A DNA stretch of 64,000 nt from Herbidospora galbida (GCF_005233835.1 NZ_SZQA01000030.1:56045-120044), one strand, 5' to 3'. Positions 40,431-49,557 are shown, counted from the first letter of the stretch. Program-made: numbers and translations. The notes: generated by a model from the letters alone, not told the origin.

Positions 40431-42049
40431 GACACCGCCTCCTGGATGCGTCGGCGGACGGCTGCCTGTTCGTCGCGTTCGGTCACGACCTCGACCACCC
40501 ACAGGCCGGTGCTGGGCTGCATCTCGTTCACGCCGTTGACGCGCGCGTACGGGATCTGGGCCATCGCGGCGACGTCGCGGGCGCTGACGCCGTGGGGCGT
40601 GCCGAAGAGGCGCTCGAACTCCGGCCGACCGGCCGGTTCGAGGGTCGAGAAGATGCCGCCGCCGTCGTTGTTGACGACCACGATCGTCAGGTCGGGCCGG
40701 GGCTCCATCGGGCCCATGACCAGGCCGTTCTGGTCGTGGATCAGCGACAGGTCGCCGATCAGGGCGTAGGAGGGGCCGTCGTGGGCCAGCGCCGCGCCGA
40801 TCGCCGACGACACCAGGCCGTCGATGCCGGACGCGCCCCGGTTGGCCAGGATCCGCACGCCGTCGCGCGGCCGCATCGCCAGGTCGAGGTCGCGGATCGG
40901 CATGCTCGACCCGGCGAACAGCAGCGCGTTCGACGGCAGCGCCGCGACCAGGTCGCGGGCCAGCCTCGGCTCGCTCACCGGAGTGGCGTCGAGCAGCAGG
41001 TCGATCGCGTCGCGGGCGCGCTTCTCGGCCTCGTGCCAGGTGGCCGTCCAGTCGGTCGGGCCGGTCGTCTCGCCGGGGCGCACCGACGGCACGACCGCCA
41101 TCGCGGTGCGGGTCGGGTCGGGGTGGCGGGCGGCGCGGGAGACCACGACGTGGCGTTCGGCCGACCGGATGTAGGCCAGCGCCGCGCGGGAGAGCCCCAC
41201 CCGGCCGGAGGTGACGACCAGGCCGGGCCGGAACACCCGGGCGAACGCCGGGTCGCCGAGCAGGCTGCGGTAGGTCGAGATCGCCGCCGGGCCGCTGCGG
41301 TGGCCGCTCGTCGGCTCGGCCAGGATCGGCCAGCCGGTGGCCTCGGCCAGGCCCTCCCAGTCGTCGTCTTCTGCGCCGTCGCCGAGCACGATGACGCCGC
41401 GCTCCTCGGCCGGGAGCTCGACCGGGTCGAGGGCCGGCGCGGGCGGCGTCATGACCGTCCACGGACGGCGGTCGGCGCGGCCCTCCAGCAGCTTGTCGGC
41501 GTCGCCCGACGGGATCAGCGGGTCGCGGAAGGCCAGGTTGACGTGGACGGGCCCCGGGTCGGGGTGCAGCATGGCCGACCAGGCCCGGTCGACGGTGGTC
41601 CGCCAGTAGGGCATCTGGCCCGGTTCGGCCGCCCCCATCTCGCAGAACCAGCGCACGTGGCCGCCGTAGAGCTTGATCTGGTCGATCGTCTGGTTGGCGC
41701 CGGTCGCCCGCAGCTCCGGCGGCCGGTCGGCCGTCAGCAGCAGCAGTGGGACGCCCGACTCGGCGGCCTCGACCACAGCGGGCAGGTAGTTGGCGGCGGC
41801 GGTGCCGGACGTACAGACGAGAGCGACCGGGCGGCCCGACCGCCGGGCCAGGCCCAGCGCCAGGAACGCGGCCGAGCGTTCGTCGACCCGGACGTGCAGC
41901 CGCACGTCGTCGTTGTTGTGGAAGGCCAGGGCGAGCGCCGTCGACCGCGAGCCGGGGGAGACGACGACCTCGGCCAGCCCGCAGCGGGCCAGTTCGTCGA
42001 CGACCACCCCGGCCAGCGCGGTGGAGCCGTTCCCGCTCAGAAGTGCCAT
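40400..42049 (-). CDS. menD: SEPHCHC synthase (menaquinone biosynthesis)
   Basis: 549 aa thiamine-diphosphate enzyme. It joins 2-oxoglutarate-derived succinic semialdehyde to isochorismate to give SEPHCHC. Visible features are VVVSPGSRSTALALAFH near the N terminus, the DERSAAFLALGLA segment with the ThDP-activating Glu, and the ThDP-binding block GDLSLIHDQNGL to VVVNNDGGGIFS. The ATG at 42049 overlaps menB by 13 nt; a TTG at 42064 in frame is less likely. Last gene of the methyltransferase-menF-menB-menD operon. Its 3' end overlaps the convergent cvnD. Confidence 0.95.
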   Translation of the reverse strand: MALLSGNGSTALAGVVVDELARCGLAEVVVSPGSRSTALALAFHNNDDVRLHVRVDERSAAFLALGLARRSGRPVALVCTSGTAAANYLPAVVEAAESGVPLLLLTADRPPELRATGANQTIDQIKLYGGHVRWFCEMGAAEPGQMPYWRTTVDRAWSAMLHPDPGPVHVNLAFRDPLIPSGDADKLLEGRADRRPWTVMTPPAPALDPVELPAEERGVIVLGDGAEDDDWEGLAEATGWPILAEPTSGHRSGPAAISTYRSLLGDPAFARVFRPGLVVTSGRVGLSRAALAYIRSAERHVVVSRAARHPDPTRTAMAVVPSVRPGETTGPTDWTATWHEAEKRARDAIDLLLDATPVSEPRLARDLVAALPSNALLFAGSSMPIRDLDLAMRPRDGVRILANRGASGIDGLVSSAIGAALAHDGPSYALIGDLSLIHDQNGLVMGPMEPRPDLTIVVVNNDGGGIFSTLEPAGRPEFERLFGTPHGVSARDVAAMAQIPYARVNGVNEMQPSTGLWVVEVVTERDEQAAVRRRIQEAVSQTLATGRLL

Positions 42050-42915
42050 GGGAACGGGCTCCAATCGGGTGAGCGTTTCTCCAGGAACGAGTCACGGCCC
42101 TCGGCCGCCTCGTCGGTCATGTACGCCAGCCGCGTCGCCTCCCCGGCGAACACCTGCTGGCCCACGAGACCGTCGTCGATGAGGTTGAACGAGTACTTGA
42201 GCATCCGCTGCGCGGTCGGGCTCTTGGCGTTGATCTTGCGGGCCCATTCGAGGGCGACGACCTCGAGCTCCTCGTGGGGCACCACCGCGTTGACCATGCC
42301 CATCCGGTGGGCGGCCTCGGCGTCGTAGGTGTCGCCCAGGAAGAAGATCTCGCGGGCGAACTTCTGGCCCACCTGGCGGGCCAGGTAGGCGCTGCCGAAG
42401 CCGCCGTCGAAGCTGGCGACGTCGGCGTCGGTCTGCTTGAACTTCGCGTGCTCGCGGCTGGCGAGGGTCAGGTCGGCCACCACGTGGAGGCTGTGGCCGC
42501 CGCCCGCCGCCCAGCCCGGCACCACGCAGATGACGACCTTGCCCATGAAGCGGATCTGCCGCTGCACCTCCAGGATGTGGAGCCGGCCGGTGGCCGGGGT
42601 GCCGTCGGCGTACTGGTAGCCGTCTTTGCCCCTGATGCGCTGGTCGCCGCCCGAGCAGAAGGCCCAGCCGCCGTCGCGCGGCGAGGGCCCGTTGCCGGTC
42701 AGCAGCACACACCCGACGTCGACCTGCTGCCGGGCGTGGTCGAACGCCTGGAAGAGCTCGTCGACCGTCTGCGGGCGGAAGGCGTTGCGCACCTCGGGAC
42801 GGTTGAAGGCGATCCGAACCGTGCCCTGGTCAACCGCGCGGTGGTAGGTGATGTCGGCGAAGTCGAAGCCCTCGACGGGGCGCCACGCCTTCTCGTCGAA
42901 CAGTTCAGAAACCAT
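42037..42915 (-). CDS. menB: 1,4-dihydroxy-2-naphthoyl-CoA synthase
   Basis: 292 aa crotonase-fold enzyme. It closes the second ring in menaquinone synthesis by a Dieckmann-type condensation of o-succinylbenzoyl-CoA. Typical features are VRIAFNRPEVRNAFRPQTVDEL, FCSGGDQRIRGKDGY (oxyanion-hole region), VPGWAAGGGHSLHVVADLTLAS, and QTDADVASFDGGFGSAYLAR with the MenB-specific Asp/Gly region, ending PDWSPFPWHF. TAAAGT 8 nt before the ATG and the lack of a Shine-Dalgarno site suggest an extra leaderless promoter inside the end of menF. Confidence 0.96.
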   Translation of the reverse strand: MVSELFDEKAWRPVEGFDFADITYHRAVDQGTVRIAFNRPEVRNAFRPQTVDELFQAFDHARQQVDVGCVLLTGNGPSPRDGGWAFCSGGDQRIRGKDGYQYADGTPATGRLHILEVQRQIRFMGKVVICVVPGWAAGGGHSLHVVADLTLASREHAKFKQTDADVASFDGGFGSAYLARQVGQKFAREIFFLGDTYDAEAAHRMGMVNAVVPHEELEVVALEWARKINAKSPTAQRMLKYSFNLIDDGLVGQQVFAGEATRLAYMTDEAAEGRDSFLEKRSPDWSPFPWHF

Positions 42916-42921
42916 GCTGTC

Positions 42922-44106
42922 TCACTTTACGCAAGTGGGTTCGGCGAACAGATCCCGGATGGCGCCGAGCTTGGCCTCGGTCTCGTGCCACTCCGAGGCG
43001 GGGTTCGAGTCGCCGACGATGCCGCATCCGGCGAACAGCCGGAGGTCGGGTCCCTTCACCTCGGCGCACCGCAGCGCGATGCACCATTCGCCGTCGCCGC
43101 GCGCGTCCTGCCAGCCGACCGGGCCGGCGTAGCGCCCCCGGTCGAGGTTCTCCAGCTCGCGTAGCAGCGACAGGGCCTCCCGGAACGGGGTGCCGCAGAC
43201 GGCGGCGGTCGGATGGAGCCGCGAGGCGAGGGTGAGCGCGTCGACGTTGTGGCTGAGCGTGCCGCTGATGCGGGTCGCCAGGTGGGTGACGTTGGCCAGT
43301 TGCAGCTCGTGCGGTTCGTGGACGTCGAGCTGCGAGCAGTGCGCCCGCAGCACGTCCTCGGCGGAGTCGGCGGCCAGTTCGTGCTCGACCGCGGTCTTCT
43401 CGGTGCCGAGGCCGATCGCCCCGCCGGGCCAGTCGGTGCCGGCCAGCACGAGCGACTTCACCATCCGCCCGAACCGGCCGGTCAGCAGCTCGGGCGAGGC
43501 GCCGACGAGCCCGTCGACGGCGAACGTCCAGCAGCCGGGGAAGCGGTCGTGCAGCCGCGAGACCGCCGTGCGCGGGTCGAACGGCCCCCCGAGCAGCCCC
43601 CGCACGTCTCTGGCCAGCACGACCTTGTGCAGCCGCCCGGCCCTGATGTCCTCGACCGCCCGGGACACCTGCTTGTGCCAGCGCTCCTCGGCGTCGGGCT
43701 CGGCCAGCCACCGTACGTTCGGCAACGGGTCCGGGACCGTTCCATCGGGATGGCAGGGGTCGCCGACCGTCGTCATCCACGACGCGCCGCCGCGCCGGGC
43801 GATCAGCACCTGCGGGATGACGAACACCGACCGTCCGGGCCCGTGGTCGAAGGTGAAGCTGCCGAACGCGACCGGCCCCGAGCCCGGCAGGCCCACCCGG
43901 TCGTCGACGTTGCGCCGCGCCAGCCACTGCCGGAACCACCGGCGGGCGTGCTCGAACCGGCCGGGCCCGCTCACCTCGAACCGGGCCGCGATCCCCCATC
44001 CGGCCATGCCCTCGTCGCCGTGCAGCCAGAGCAGGCTGTCGGCGAACGGCGCGGCGTCGATGAGCGGGCCGGGATCCTGGATCGGGACCGTCCGCACCAG
44101 CTCCAT
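42922..44106 (-). CDS. menF: Isochorismate synthase (menaquinone or siderophore type)
   Basis: 394 aa chorismate-binding enzyme. It isomerises chorismate to isochorismate. The conserved catalytic part (about 130-390) has AGRLHKVVLARDV with the Lys base, FPGCWTFAVDGLVGASPELL, LAGTDWPGGAIGLGTEKTAVEHELA, LHPTAAVCGTPFREAL and GWQDARGDGEWCIALRCAEVKG with metal-binding Glu. Because menB and menD follow in the same operon, the product most likely feeds menaquinone. AGGAGA lies 5 nt before the ATG. EntC-type function cannot be excluded from sequence alone. Confidence 0.9.
   Translation of the reverse strand: MELVRTVPIQDPGPLIDAAPFADSLLWLHGDEGMAGWGIAARFEVSGPGRFEHARRWFRQWLARRNVDDRVGLPGSGPVAFGSFTFDHGPGRSVFVIPQVLIARRGGASWMTTVGDPCHPDGTVPDPLPNVRWLAEPDAEERWHKQVSRAVEDIRAGRLHKVVLARDVRGLLGGPFDPRTAVSRLHDRFPGCWTFAVDGLVGASPELLTGRFGRMVKSLVLAGTDWPGGAIGLGTEKTAVEHELAADSAEDVLRAHCSQLDVHEPHELQLANVTHLATRISGTLSHNVDALTLASRLHPTAAVCGTPFREALSLLRELENLDRGRYAGPVGWQDARGDGEWCIALRCAEVKGPDLRLFAGCGIVGDSNPASEWHETEAKLGAIRDLFAEPTCVK
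42924..42929 (-). promoter_or_regulatory. Internal -10 box before menB
   Basis: TAAAGT on the minus strand lies 8 nt before the menB ATG and overlaps the menF stop codon. It could give a separate leaderless menB-menD transcript. Inference from spacing and absence of a Shine-Dalgarno site. Confidence 0.35.
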
Positions 44107-44909
44107 CAGGTCTCCTCTGGCCGGCGCGCCAGCACCGAGTGGACGGTGAAGGACACCGAGCGGAACCCCGGGTCGGCCATGACGGCCCGCACCTCGTCGA
44201 GCTGGTCGCGGGTGAGGCCGGTGGCCAGGAAGTGGTCTTCCAGATGGAAGCTGTTGCTGGTGAGCAGCTCCAGGCCGGGCGACTTCGGCCCCCACACCTC
44301 GACGTGGCACCACGGGTCGATCTGGGTGAACCCGGCCTGGGCGATCTCCTGCGCGGCCGAACGTCCCCACGTCGGGTCGCTGCCCACGCCGACGAGCACG
44401 GTGGCCATCGCGCGCAGGAACGTCTCGTAGAGCTCGCGGGAGCCGTGGTCGGGGGTCAGCAGGGCGGGCCAGTGGGTGACGTCGATCTCGTCGATCTGCA
44501 GCCATCCACCCGGCCGCAGCGCGTCGCGCAGCCGGGCCAGCACGGCCGCCCGCTCGGGCAGGTGGCTGAGCACCAGCCGGGCGTGGACCAGGTCGAACGC
44601 CGCCGGCGGCAGCGGATCGCGCACGATGTCGTGCCTGGTGACGGTCAGCCCGTCGTGGGCCGGGATGAGGCCCGGCTTGATGTCGGTGGCGAAGACGTGG
44701 CCGCGGGGTGCGACCCGGTCGGCCAGCCACCGCGCGACGCTGCCGCCGCCCGCCCCGATCTCCAGGCAGTTCCAGCCGTCGCCGACGCCCGTCTGGGCGA
44801 GCCGGCCGAAGGTCAGCGGGTCGAGCAGGTCGGCCAGGCAGCGGTGCTGGTCGGCCGAGTGGTCTCCGTCGTTGTCGAACACATATTGGTGCGCGAGCGC
44901 ATGCGTCAC
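44106..44909 (-). CDS. SAM-dependent methyltransferase
   Basis: 267 aa class I methyltransferase. Motif I is LEIGAGGGSVARWLADR, followed by ATDIKPGL (motif II), FDLVHARLVLSHLPERA and LRPGGWLQIDEID (motif post-I/III). GTG 44909 has a purine-rich ribosome binding site (GGGGGG) and was preferred to the upstream in-frame start at 44951. Its stop overlaps the menF start by 1 nt (TGATG), so it is the first gene of the men operon. It does not look like the MenG/UbiE type by eye, so its substrate is unknown. Confidence 0.82.
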   Translation of the reverse strand: MTHALAHQYVFDNDGDHSADQHRCLADLLDPLTFGRLAQTGVGDGWNCLEIGAGGGSVARWLADRVAPRGHVFATDIKPGLIPAHDGLTVTRHDIVRDPLPPAAFDLVHARLVLSHLPERAAVLARLRDALRPGGWLQIDEIDVTHWPALLTPDHGSRELYETFLRAMATVLVGVGSDPTWGRSAAQEIAQAGFTQIDPWCHVEVWGPKSPGLELLTSNSFHLEDHFLATGLTRDQLDEVRAVMADPGFRSVSFTVHSVLARRPEET

Positions 44910-44987
44910 TGGATTTCCCCCCCGGGAAAGACAAGCAGTCCGGTTCCGCATGCTAGGGCGTGATTACATCAGGACATCGGCAGACAC

Positions 44988-46118
44988 TCAGAGTGATGCG
45001 CCGTTCCGGAACACGGCGGCGGTTTCGCGGAGGGCGGTGTGGTCGGTCGTGGGGTCGCCGCGCACCGCGAGAAGGTCGGCGTCGAAGCCCGGCGCGATGC
45101 GCCCCTTCCGGTTCTCGATCCGGCACACCCTGGCCGCGTCGGAGGTGAAGGCGCGCAGGATCTCCACCGGCGTCATCCCGGCCACGGTCAGCATCTCGCC
45201 GCCGTGGGTGAGGATGCCGTGGGGCTTGGGCGGGCCGATGCCCGAGTCGCTGCCGCCGACGATGGTGACGCCCGAGGAGCGCAGGAGGCGCAACGAATCG
45301 AACAGTTTCGGGATCAGCGCGGCGATCCTCGGCGGCGGGGTGACGCCCGGCGTGACCCCGACGGTCAGCGAGGCGGCGACGCCGTTCGCGGCCATGGCCG
45401 CCATGATCGCCGGGTCGGGCGCGACGTCGTCGGCGGTGAGGAAGGTGACGTGCTCGACCGAGTCGAACCCGGCCGCGACCGCCGCCGCGATGCCCGGCCC
45501 GCCGTGGGCGTGACCGGCGATCGGTAACCCGTGGCGGCGGGCCTCGTCGGCCGCCGCGTCGATCTCCGCCTGGGAGAACTGGTTGAGGTGGGAGTGGGTG
45601 CCGGGGGTCATCTCGCCGCCCGTGATCATCACCTTGATCGCGTGCGCGCCCTTCGCGGCCCGTTCGCGTACGGCCCGGCGCACGCCCTCGACCCCCTCGG
45701 CCTCGCCCCCGAGGAACCAGCAGTGCCCCTTCACCGAGGTGATCGGGGCGCCGGCGCTGAGGATCTCCGGCCCGTCGGTCATCTCCCCGGCCAGCCGGAG
45801 GGCCAGGTAGCCGCGGTCGCCCAGGTCGCGGACCGTGGTGACTCCGGCGGCCAGCTGCTGCCGGGCGTGGGCGCGCATCCGGTCGTACAGGCCCTCCCGG
45901 TCGAGCGCCGTCACGGGGTCGGGGGAGGCGTCGAAGGCCAGGTGGACGTGGGTGTCGACGAGACCGGGCAGCAGGGTGACGTCGCCCAGGTCGCGGACGT
46001 CGCCGTGCTCCGGCGCGTCGTCGAGCAGCTCGACGACCTTGCCGCCGGAGACGACGACGGCACGCTTGGCGGTCAGGTCCCGGCCGTCGAAGACGCGCCG
46101 CGCGCGAATGATGAGCAT
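44988..46118 (-). CDS. Amidohydrolase (imidazolonepropionase/prolidase-like)
   Basis: 376 aa, TIM-barrel metal-dependent hydrolase. Metal site: DTHVHL (HxH), KVMITGG with carbamylatable Lys, GHAHGG and EHVTF with His ligands, and GSDSG with the catalytic Asp. Small beta domains flank the barrel (residues 1-50 and the end). It may cleave a peptide-like or cyclic amide bond; the substrate is unknown. It lies 45 bp downstream of the redox operon and may be read with it. Confidence 0.87.
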   Translation of the reverse strand: MLIIRARRVFDGRDLTAKRAVVVSGGKVVELLDDAPEHGDVRDLGDVTLLPGLVDTHVHLAFDASPDPVTALDREGLYDRMRAHARQQLAAGVTTVRDLGDRGYLALRLAGEMTDGPEILSAGAPITSVKGHCWFLGGEAEGVEGVRRAVRERAAKGAHAIKVMITGGEMTPGTHSHLNQFSQAEIDAAADEARRHGLPIAGHAHGGPGIAAAVAAGFDSVEHVTFLTADDVAPDPAIMAAMAANGVAASLTVGVTPGVTPPPRIAALIPKLFDSLRLLRSSGVTIVGGSDSGIGPPKPHGILTHGGEMLTVAGMTPVEILRAFTSDAARVCRIENRKGRIAPGFDADLLAVRGDPTTDHTALRETAAVFRNGASL

Positions 46119-46163
46119 GGCCCGAATATCCGCCTGTTTCCGGGCCCGCGCATGAGTATGGGG

Positions 46164-46433
46164 CTACTCAGTGATCGGGATGCGCAACGAGACCGAGCCG
46201 CGCAGGTCGAGCCAGGCGTCCTTCGGCCCGCGCACGAGGGTCAGCACGACCTCCTCGCACCCCGGGCAGCGGGCGACCAGACCGGGCTCGGGCCCGTAGA
46301 CGCGCAGCTCGGCCAGCGCCCCCCGCCGGCCGCAGCCCGCGCAGGTGCCGTGCGCGGTGGTGACGTCGAGGGTGAAGATCTCGCTCAGCGGCCCGGCGAG
46401 GGCGTTGCCGTCCTGGTAGTCCAGGTTCTCCAT
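46164..46433 (-). CDS. Small zinc-ribbon protein (DUF6510-like)
   Basis: 89 aa with two Cys pairs (CAGC and CPGC) spaced as a zinc ribbon, and strand-rich segments. It is 3 nt behind the ferredoxin reductase-like gene. Small proteins of this kind commonly accompany a molybdopterin oxidoreductase plus reductase pair in actinobacteria (recalled, not checked), so it may be an accessory or assembly factor. Confidence 0.75.
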   Translation of the reverse strand: MENLDYQDGNALAGPLSEIFTLDVTTAHGTCAGCGRRGALAELRVYGPEPGLVARCPGCEEVVLTLVRGPKDAWLDLRGSVSLRIPITE

Positions 46434-46436
46434 GGG

Positions 46437-47219
46437 TCAGCCTCCGGTGGGTCCGAAACGCTCAGTCTTGATCTTGGCGGGGTCGTGGCCCAGCTCGGTC
46501 AGCAGGTCGGCGGCGGCCTCGACGAAGCCCGTGGGCCCGCAGACGAAGACGTCGGGAGAGGTCTCCGGCGGCCAGCCGTAGGCGACCAGGTCGGCCGCGC
46601 GGATCCGCCCGGCGGCGCGGCCCGCGTCGGGCGGGGCGGTCCGGGTGTAGAGGTAGGCCACCTCGACCCCCGCCGTCACCTTCTCGAGTTCGCGCGCGTA
46701 GAACAGCTGGCCGGGATCGCGCAGCGAGTAGAGCAGCCGGAACGGCGTGTCGGACTTCCCGCGTGACCGGATCATCGCCATCAGCGGCACGATGCCCGAC
46801 CCGCCCCCGATCAGCAGCACCGGCGGAGAAGAGTGGGGACGCCACACGAACCAGCCGCCGACCGGGCCGCGCAGCTCGATCTGGTCGCCCACCTCCAGCA
46901 CCTCGGTCAGGTAGGGCGACACCTCGCCGTCGCCGACCTGCTGGACGGTGAGCTCGACGCGCTCCCCGTCGTCGCCATTGGCGATCGAGTAGCTGCGCTG
47001 GGCGCTGTAGCCGTCGTCGGCGGTGAGCTTCACGTCGACGTGCTGGCCGGGGAGGTGGCCGGGCCAGCCGGGCACGTCGAAGACCAGCGTCCGGGCCGTC
47101 GGGGTCTCCTGGCGGATCTCGGTGACCGTCGCCACCCGCCAGGTCAGCTGTGTTCTTCGAGGTAGGTTCGGAGTCCGAGCCGCGGCCGGCCCTCGGCCGT
47201 CCGCGTCACGTCTAATCAC
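46437..47219 (-). CDS. Ferredoxin-NADP reductase-like FAD oxidoreductase
   Basis: 260 aa. The FAD domain has RSYSIAN, the NAD(P) domain begins LLIGGGSGIVPLMAMIR, and the end VFVCGPTGFVEAAADLL fits the family. No 2Fe-2S domain is attached. The GTG start overlaps the molybdopterin oxidoreductase gene by 8 nt. It would pass electrons between NAD(P)H and a partner, probably the oxidoreductase encoded upstream. The first 25 residues are poorly conserved in style, so a later start is possible. Confidence 0.88.
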   Translation of the reverse strand: MIRRDADGRGPAAARTPNLPRRTQLTWRVATVTEIRQETPTARTLVFDVPGWPGHLPGQHVDVKLTADDGYSAQRSYSIANGDDGERVELTVQQVGDGEVSPYLTEVLEVGDQIELRGPVGGWFVWRPHSSPPVLLIGGGSGIVPLMAMIRSRGKSDTPFRLLYSLRDPGQLFYARELEKVTAGVEVAYLYTRTAPPDAGRAAGRIRAADLVAYGWPPETSPDVFVCGPTGFVEAAADLLTELGHDPAKIKTERFGPTGG

Positions 47220-47811
47220 CCTGGTAGCGCTGCTCGCGCCACGGGTCGCCGTAGTTGTGGTAGCCCGCCGTCTCCCAGAAGCCCGGCCAGTCTTCGTTGA
47301 GCAGCCGGATCCCCTTGATCCACTTGGCCGACTTCCACAGGTAGAGGTGCGGCACCAGCAGCCGGGCCGGGCCGCCGTGGGCGGGGGCGAGCTCCTCGCC
47401 GTCGAACTCGTACACGATCCAGGCCTTGCCGTCGAGCAGGTCCTCCAGCGGCAGGTTGGTCGTGTAGCCGCCGTAGCTGTAGGCCAGGGCGTACTCGGCG
47501 GCCGACTCGACGTCCTCCATCAGGACGTCGAGGCTGACGCCCTTCCACTCGGTGCCGAACTTCGACCACTTGGTCACGCAGTGCAGGTCGACGGTCGGGG
47601 TCTCCTGCGGCAGGGCCAGGAACTCCTCCCACGACCAGCGGTGGACCTGGCCCTCGGCGGTGTCGATGGCGAACTCCCACCGGTCGAGCGGGACCCTCGG
47701 GGTGGGCCCGGCCGACAGAACCGGGAAGTCGTGGACCAGATACTGGCCCGGCGGAAGGTTCTCGTCGTGGTCTCTCGGGCGGCCCTGGAAGGCGCGCGAA
47801 ATGATCCCCAT
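47212..47811 (-). CDS. Sulfite oxidase-like molybdopterin oxidoreductase (YedY/MsrP-like)
   Basis: 199 aa, just the molybdopterin-binding domain. The molybdenum-ligand Cys lies in DLHCVTKWSKFGTEWKGV, with family-typical AYSYGGYTTNLPLEDLL and LVPHLYLWKSAKWIKGIRLL segments. No signal peptide is evident, so it is likely cytoplasmic, unlike MsrP. It is part of a tight run of genes (SDR, PEP-mutase-like, this, reductase, zinc ribbon) and probably takes electrons from the reductase. The substrate is unknown; reduction of an oxidised sulfur or N-oxide is a possibility. Confidence 0.88.
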   Translation of the reverse strand: MGIISRAFQGRPRDHDENLPPGQYLVHDFPVLSAGPTPRVPLDRWEFAIDTAEGQVHRWSWEEFLALPQETPTVDLHCVTKWSKFGTEWKGVSLDVLMEDVESAAEYALAYSYGGYTTNLPLEDLLDGKAWIVYEFDGEELAPAHGGPARLLVPHLYLWKSAKWIKGIRLLNEDWPGFWETAGYHNYGDPWREQRYQGD

Positions 47812-47821
47812 AACTGGCGTC

Positions 47822-48622
47822 CTACCCCTTTTGCAGGAGGTTGTTGAGCTCGCCGTAGGGGAGACCTGCGGCGATCGAGGTGTACGTCCCTCCGGCCAGC
47901 AGCTCCTCGGTCGCGGCCTTGGCCACGGCGTAGGCGGCCGAGGCGACCGACGAGCCCAGGCTGATCCGGGCCACCCCCGCCTCGGCGAACGCGCTCACCG
48001 GCGGCGCTCCCGGGCCGAGCAGCATGTTCACCGGCGCGTCGATCTCCTTGACGAGCTGCGCGGCCAGTCCGGGGTCGTGCACGCCCGGGACGAAGATCCC
48101 GGTCGCGCCCGCCTCCAGGAACGCCGACGCCCGCCGCAGGGTGTCGGCCAGGTCGTCGCCGCCCCTGAGGTAGGTGTCGATGCGGGCGTTGATGAAGAGC
48201 GGCACGCCGAAGTCGTCGGCGCTCTGCCGGGCGGCGGCCAGCCGGGCCGCCTGGTCGGCGAGGCTCCGGGCGCCGTCTTCGATGTTGACGCCCACGGCGC
48301 CCGCTTCGAGGATCCGGGTGATCGTCACGGCCACCTCGTCGGGCGTGGCGCCGAAGCCGCCCTCGATGTCGGCGGTGACCGGGACCCCGACCACCTCGGT
48401 GACCCGCCTGACCGCCTCGGCGGCGCGGTCGCGGCCGAGGTTGTCGCCGTCGGGCACGCCCAGGCTCCAGGCCACGCCCGCGCTGGTGGTGGCGACCGCC
48501 TTGGCCCCCGCCGCCTCGGTGAGCAGGGCGCTGGCGACGTCCCAGGCGTTGGGCAGCAGGAGCGGGTCGCCGGGGACGTGCAGCGACCGGAAGACACGTG
48601 CTTTCTCGGTGAGAGAGGACAT
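47822..48622 (-). CDS. Isocitrate lyase/PEP mutase family protein
   Basis: 266 aa TIM-barrel. NAWDVASALLTEAAGAKAVATTSAG, VPVTADIEGGFG (metal-binding Asp/Glu) and VGVNIEDG are family marks. The KKCGH-type catalytic loop of isocitrate lyases is absent, so it belongs to the wider group including oxaloacetate decarboxylases and carboxyvinyl-phosphonate mutases. It sits 13 nt after the SDR gene and 10 nt before the molybdopterin gene in the same direction. The substrate is unknown. Confidence 0.87.
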   Translation of the reverse strand: MSSLTEKARVFRSLHVPGDPLLLPNAWDVASALLTEAAGAKAVATTSAGVAWSLGVPDGDNLGRDRAAEAVRRVTEVVGVPVTADIEGGFGATPDEVAVTITRILEAGAVGVNIEDGARSLADQAARLAAARQSADDFGVPLFINARIDTYLRGGDDLADTLRRASAFLEAGATGIFVPGVHDPGLAAQLVKEIDAPVNMLLGPGAPPVSAFAEAGVARISLGSSVASAAYAVAKAATEELLAGGTYTSIAAGLPYGELNNLLQKG

Positions 48623-48635
48623 ACGGCTCAGTAGA

Positions 48636-49550
48636 TCAGGTTTGCAGCATCTCTTGTGAGACGTACCAGAGCCGCATGGCGAGCTCCGGGTCGACCGCGT
48701 ACGGGGCGTAGCCGCGCTTCGGGCCGATGCCCGGGTAGGGCTCGGCCTCGTTGCAGTCCTCGAAGTAGCGGCCGGTGACGCCGTCGAGCAGCGGCGAGGT
48801 CGCCACCAGGACGGTGGTCGCGGCGCCCTGCGGGATGGTCTTGCCCTCCGGGCGGCCGGTGTTGTCCAACAGGTTCTGGAAGCCCTCTTCGGTGAAGTAG
48901 CGCTGGATGCCGGTGCGGATCACCCCGGGCATCACCGCGTTCACCATGATCCCGTCGCCGGCCCAGCGCCCGGCCGCGCCGACCGCGAACAGCGCGTTGG
49001 CGGTCTTCGACTGGCCGTAGGCCTCCATCGGGTCGTACTCGCGGCGCAGGTAGTGGATGTCGTCGAAGACGACCGGCGACCGCAGGTTCGCCACCGAGCT
49101 CAGCACCACCACGCGGGCTCCGGGCCGCATGGCCAGCGCCTCGTGCAGGCCCGTGGTCAGCGTGAAGTGGCCGAGGTGGTTGGTGGCGAACTGCAGCTCC
49201 CAGCCCTCGGGAGTGCGGGTCAGCGGGATCGCCGAGATGCCCGCGTTGTCCACCAGGATGTCGAGCGGCCCGGCCCACCCGGCGACGAAGTCGCGGACCG
49301 AGGTCTGGTCGGACAGGTCCAGGTGGGCGATGGCGACCTTGCCGCCGATCTCGTCGGCGGCGCGGATGCCGGCGTCGACGTCGCGGACCGCGAGCATGAC
49401 CTCGGCGCCCGCGTCGGCCAGGACCCGCGCGGTCTCCAGCCCGATGCCGGAGTTGGCGCCGGTGACGATGGCGCGCTTGCCGCCGAGGTCGATGCCTTCG
49501 ATGACCTCACTCGCCGTGGAATCAGCCCCAAAAGGCGTTTTAACGGTCAT
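48636..49550 (-). CDS. Short-chain dehydrogenase/reductase (retinol dehydrogenase-like)
   Basis: 304 aa. The NAD(P) motif TGANSGIG (about 33-40), NNAG-type VDNAGIS, catalytic Ser in LSSVAN and YGQSK (Tyr-x-x-x-Lys) are all present, so it should be active. It is longer than classical SDRs because of an N-terminal extension of about 25 residues. It starts the probable five-gene redox operon. TAGTTT exactly 7 nt before the ATG and the lack of a ribosome binding site suggest a leaderless transcript. Confidence 0.9.
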   Translation of the reverse strand: MTVKTPFGADSTASEVIEGIDLGGKRAIVTGANSGIGLETARVLADAGAEVMLAVRDVDAGIRAADEIGGKVAIAHLDLSDQTSVRDFVAGWAGPLDILVDNAGISAIPLTRTPEGWELQFATNHLGHFTLTTGLHEALAMRPGARVVVLSSVANLRSPVVFDDIHYLRREYDPMEAYGQSKTANALFAVGAAGRWAGDGIMVNAVMPGVIRTGIQRYFTEEGFQNLLDNTGRPEGKTIPQGAATTVLVATSPLLDGVTGRYFEDCNEAEPYPGIGPKRGYAPYAVDPELAMRLWYVSQEMLQT

Positions 49551-49557
49551 AACTCCG

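Noticed and set aside
40340..42328. Long plus-strand reading frame opposite menD
   Set aside because: Low-complexity Gly/Arg/Val shadow with no family features; menD on the other strand is unmistakable.
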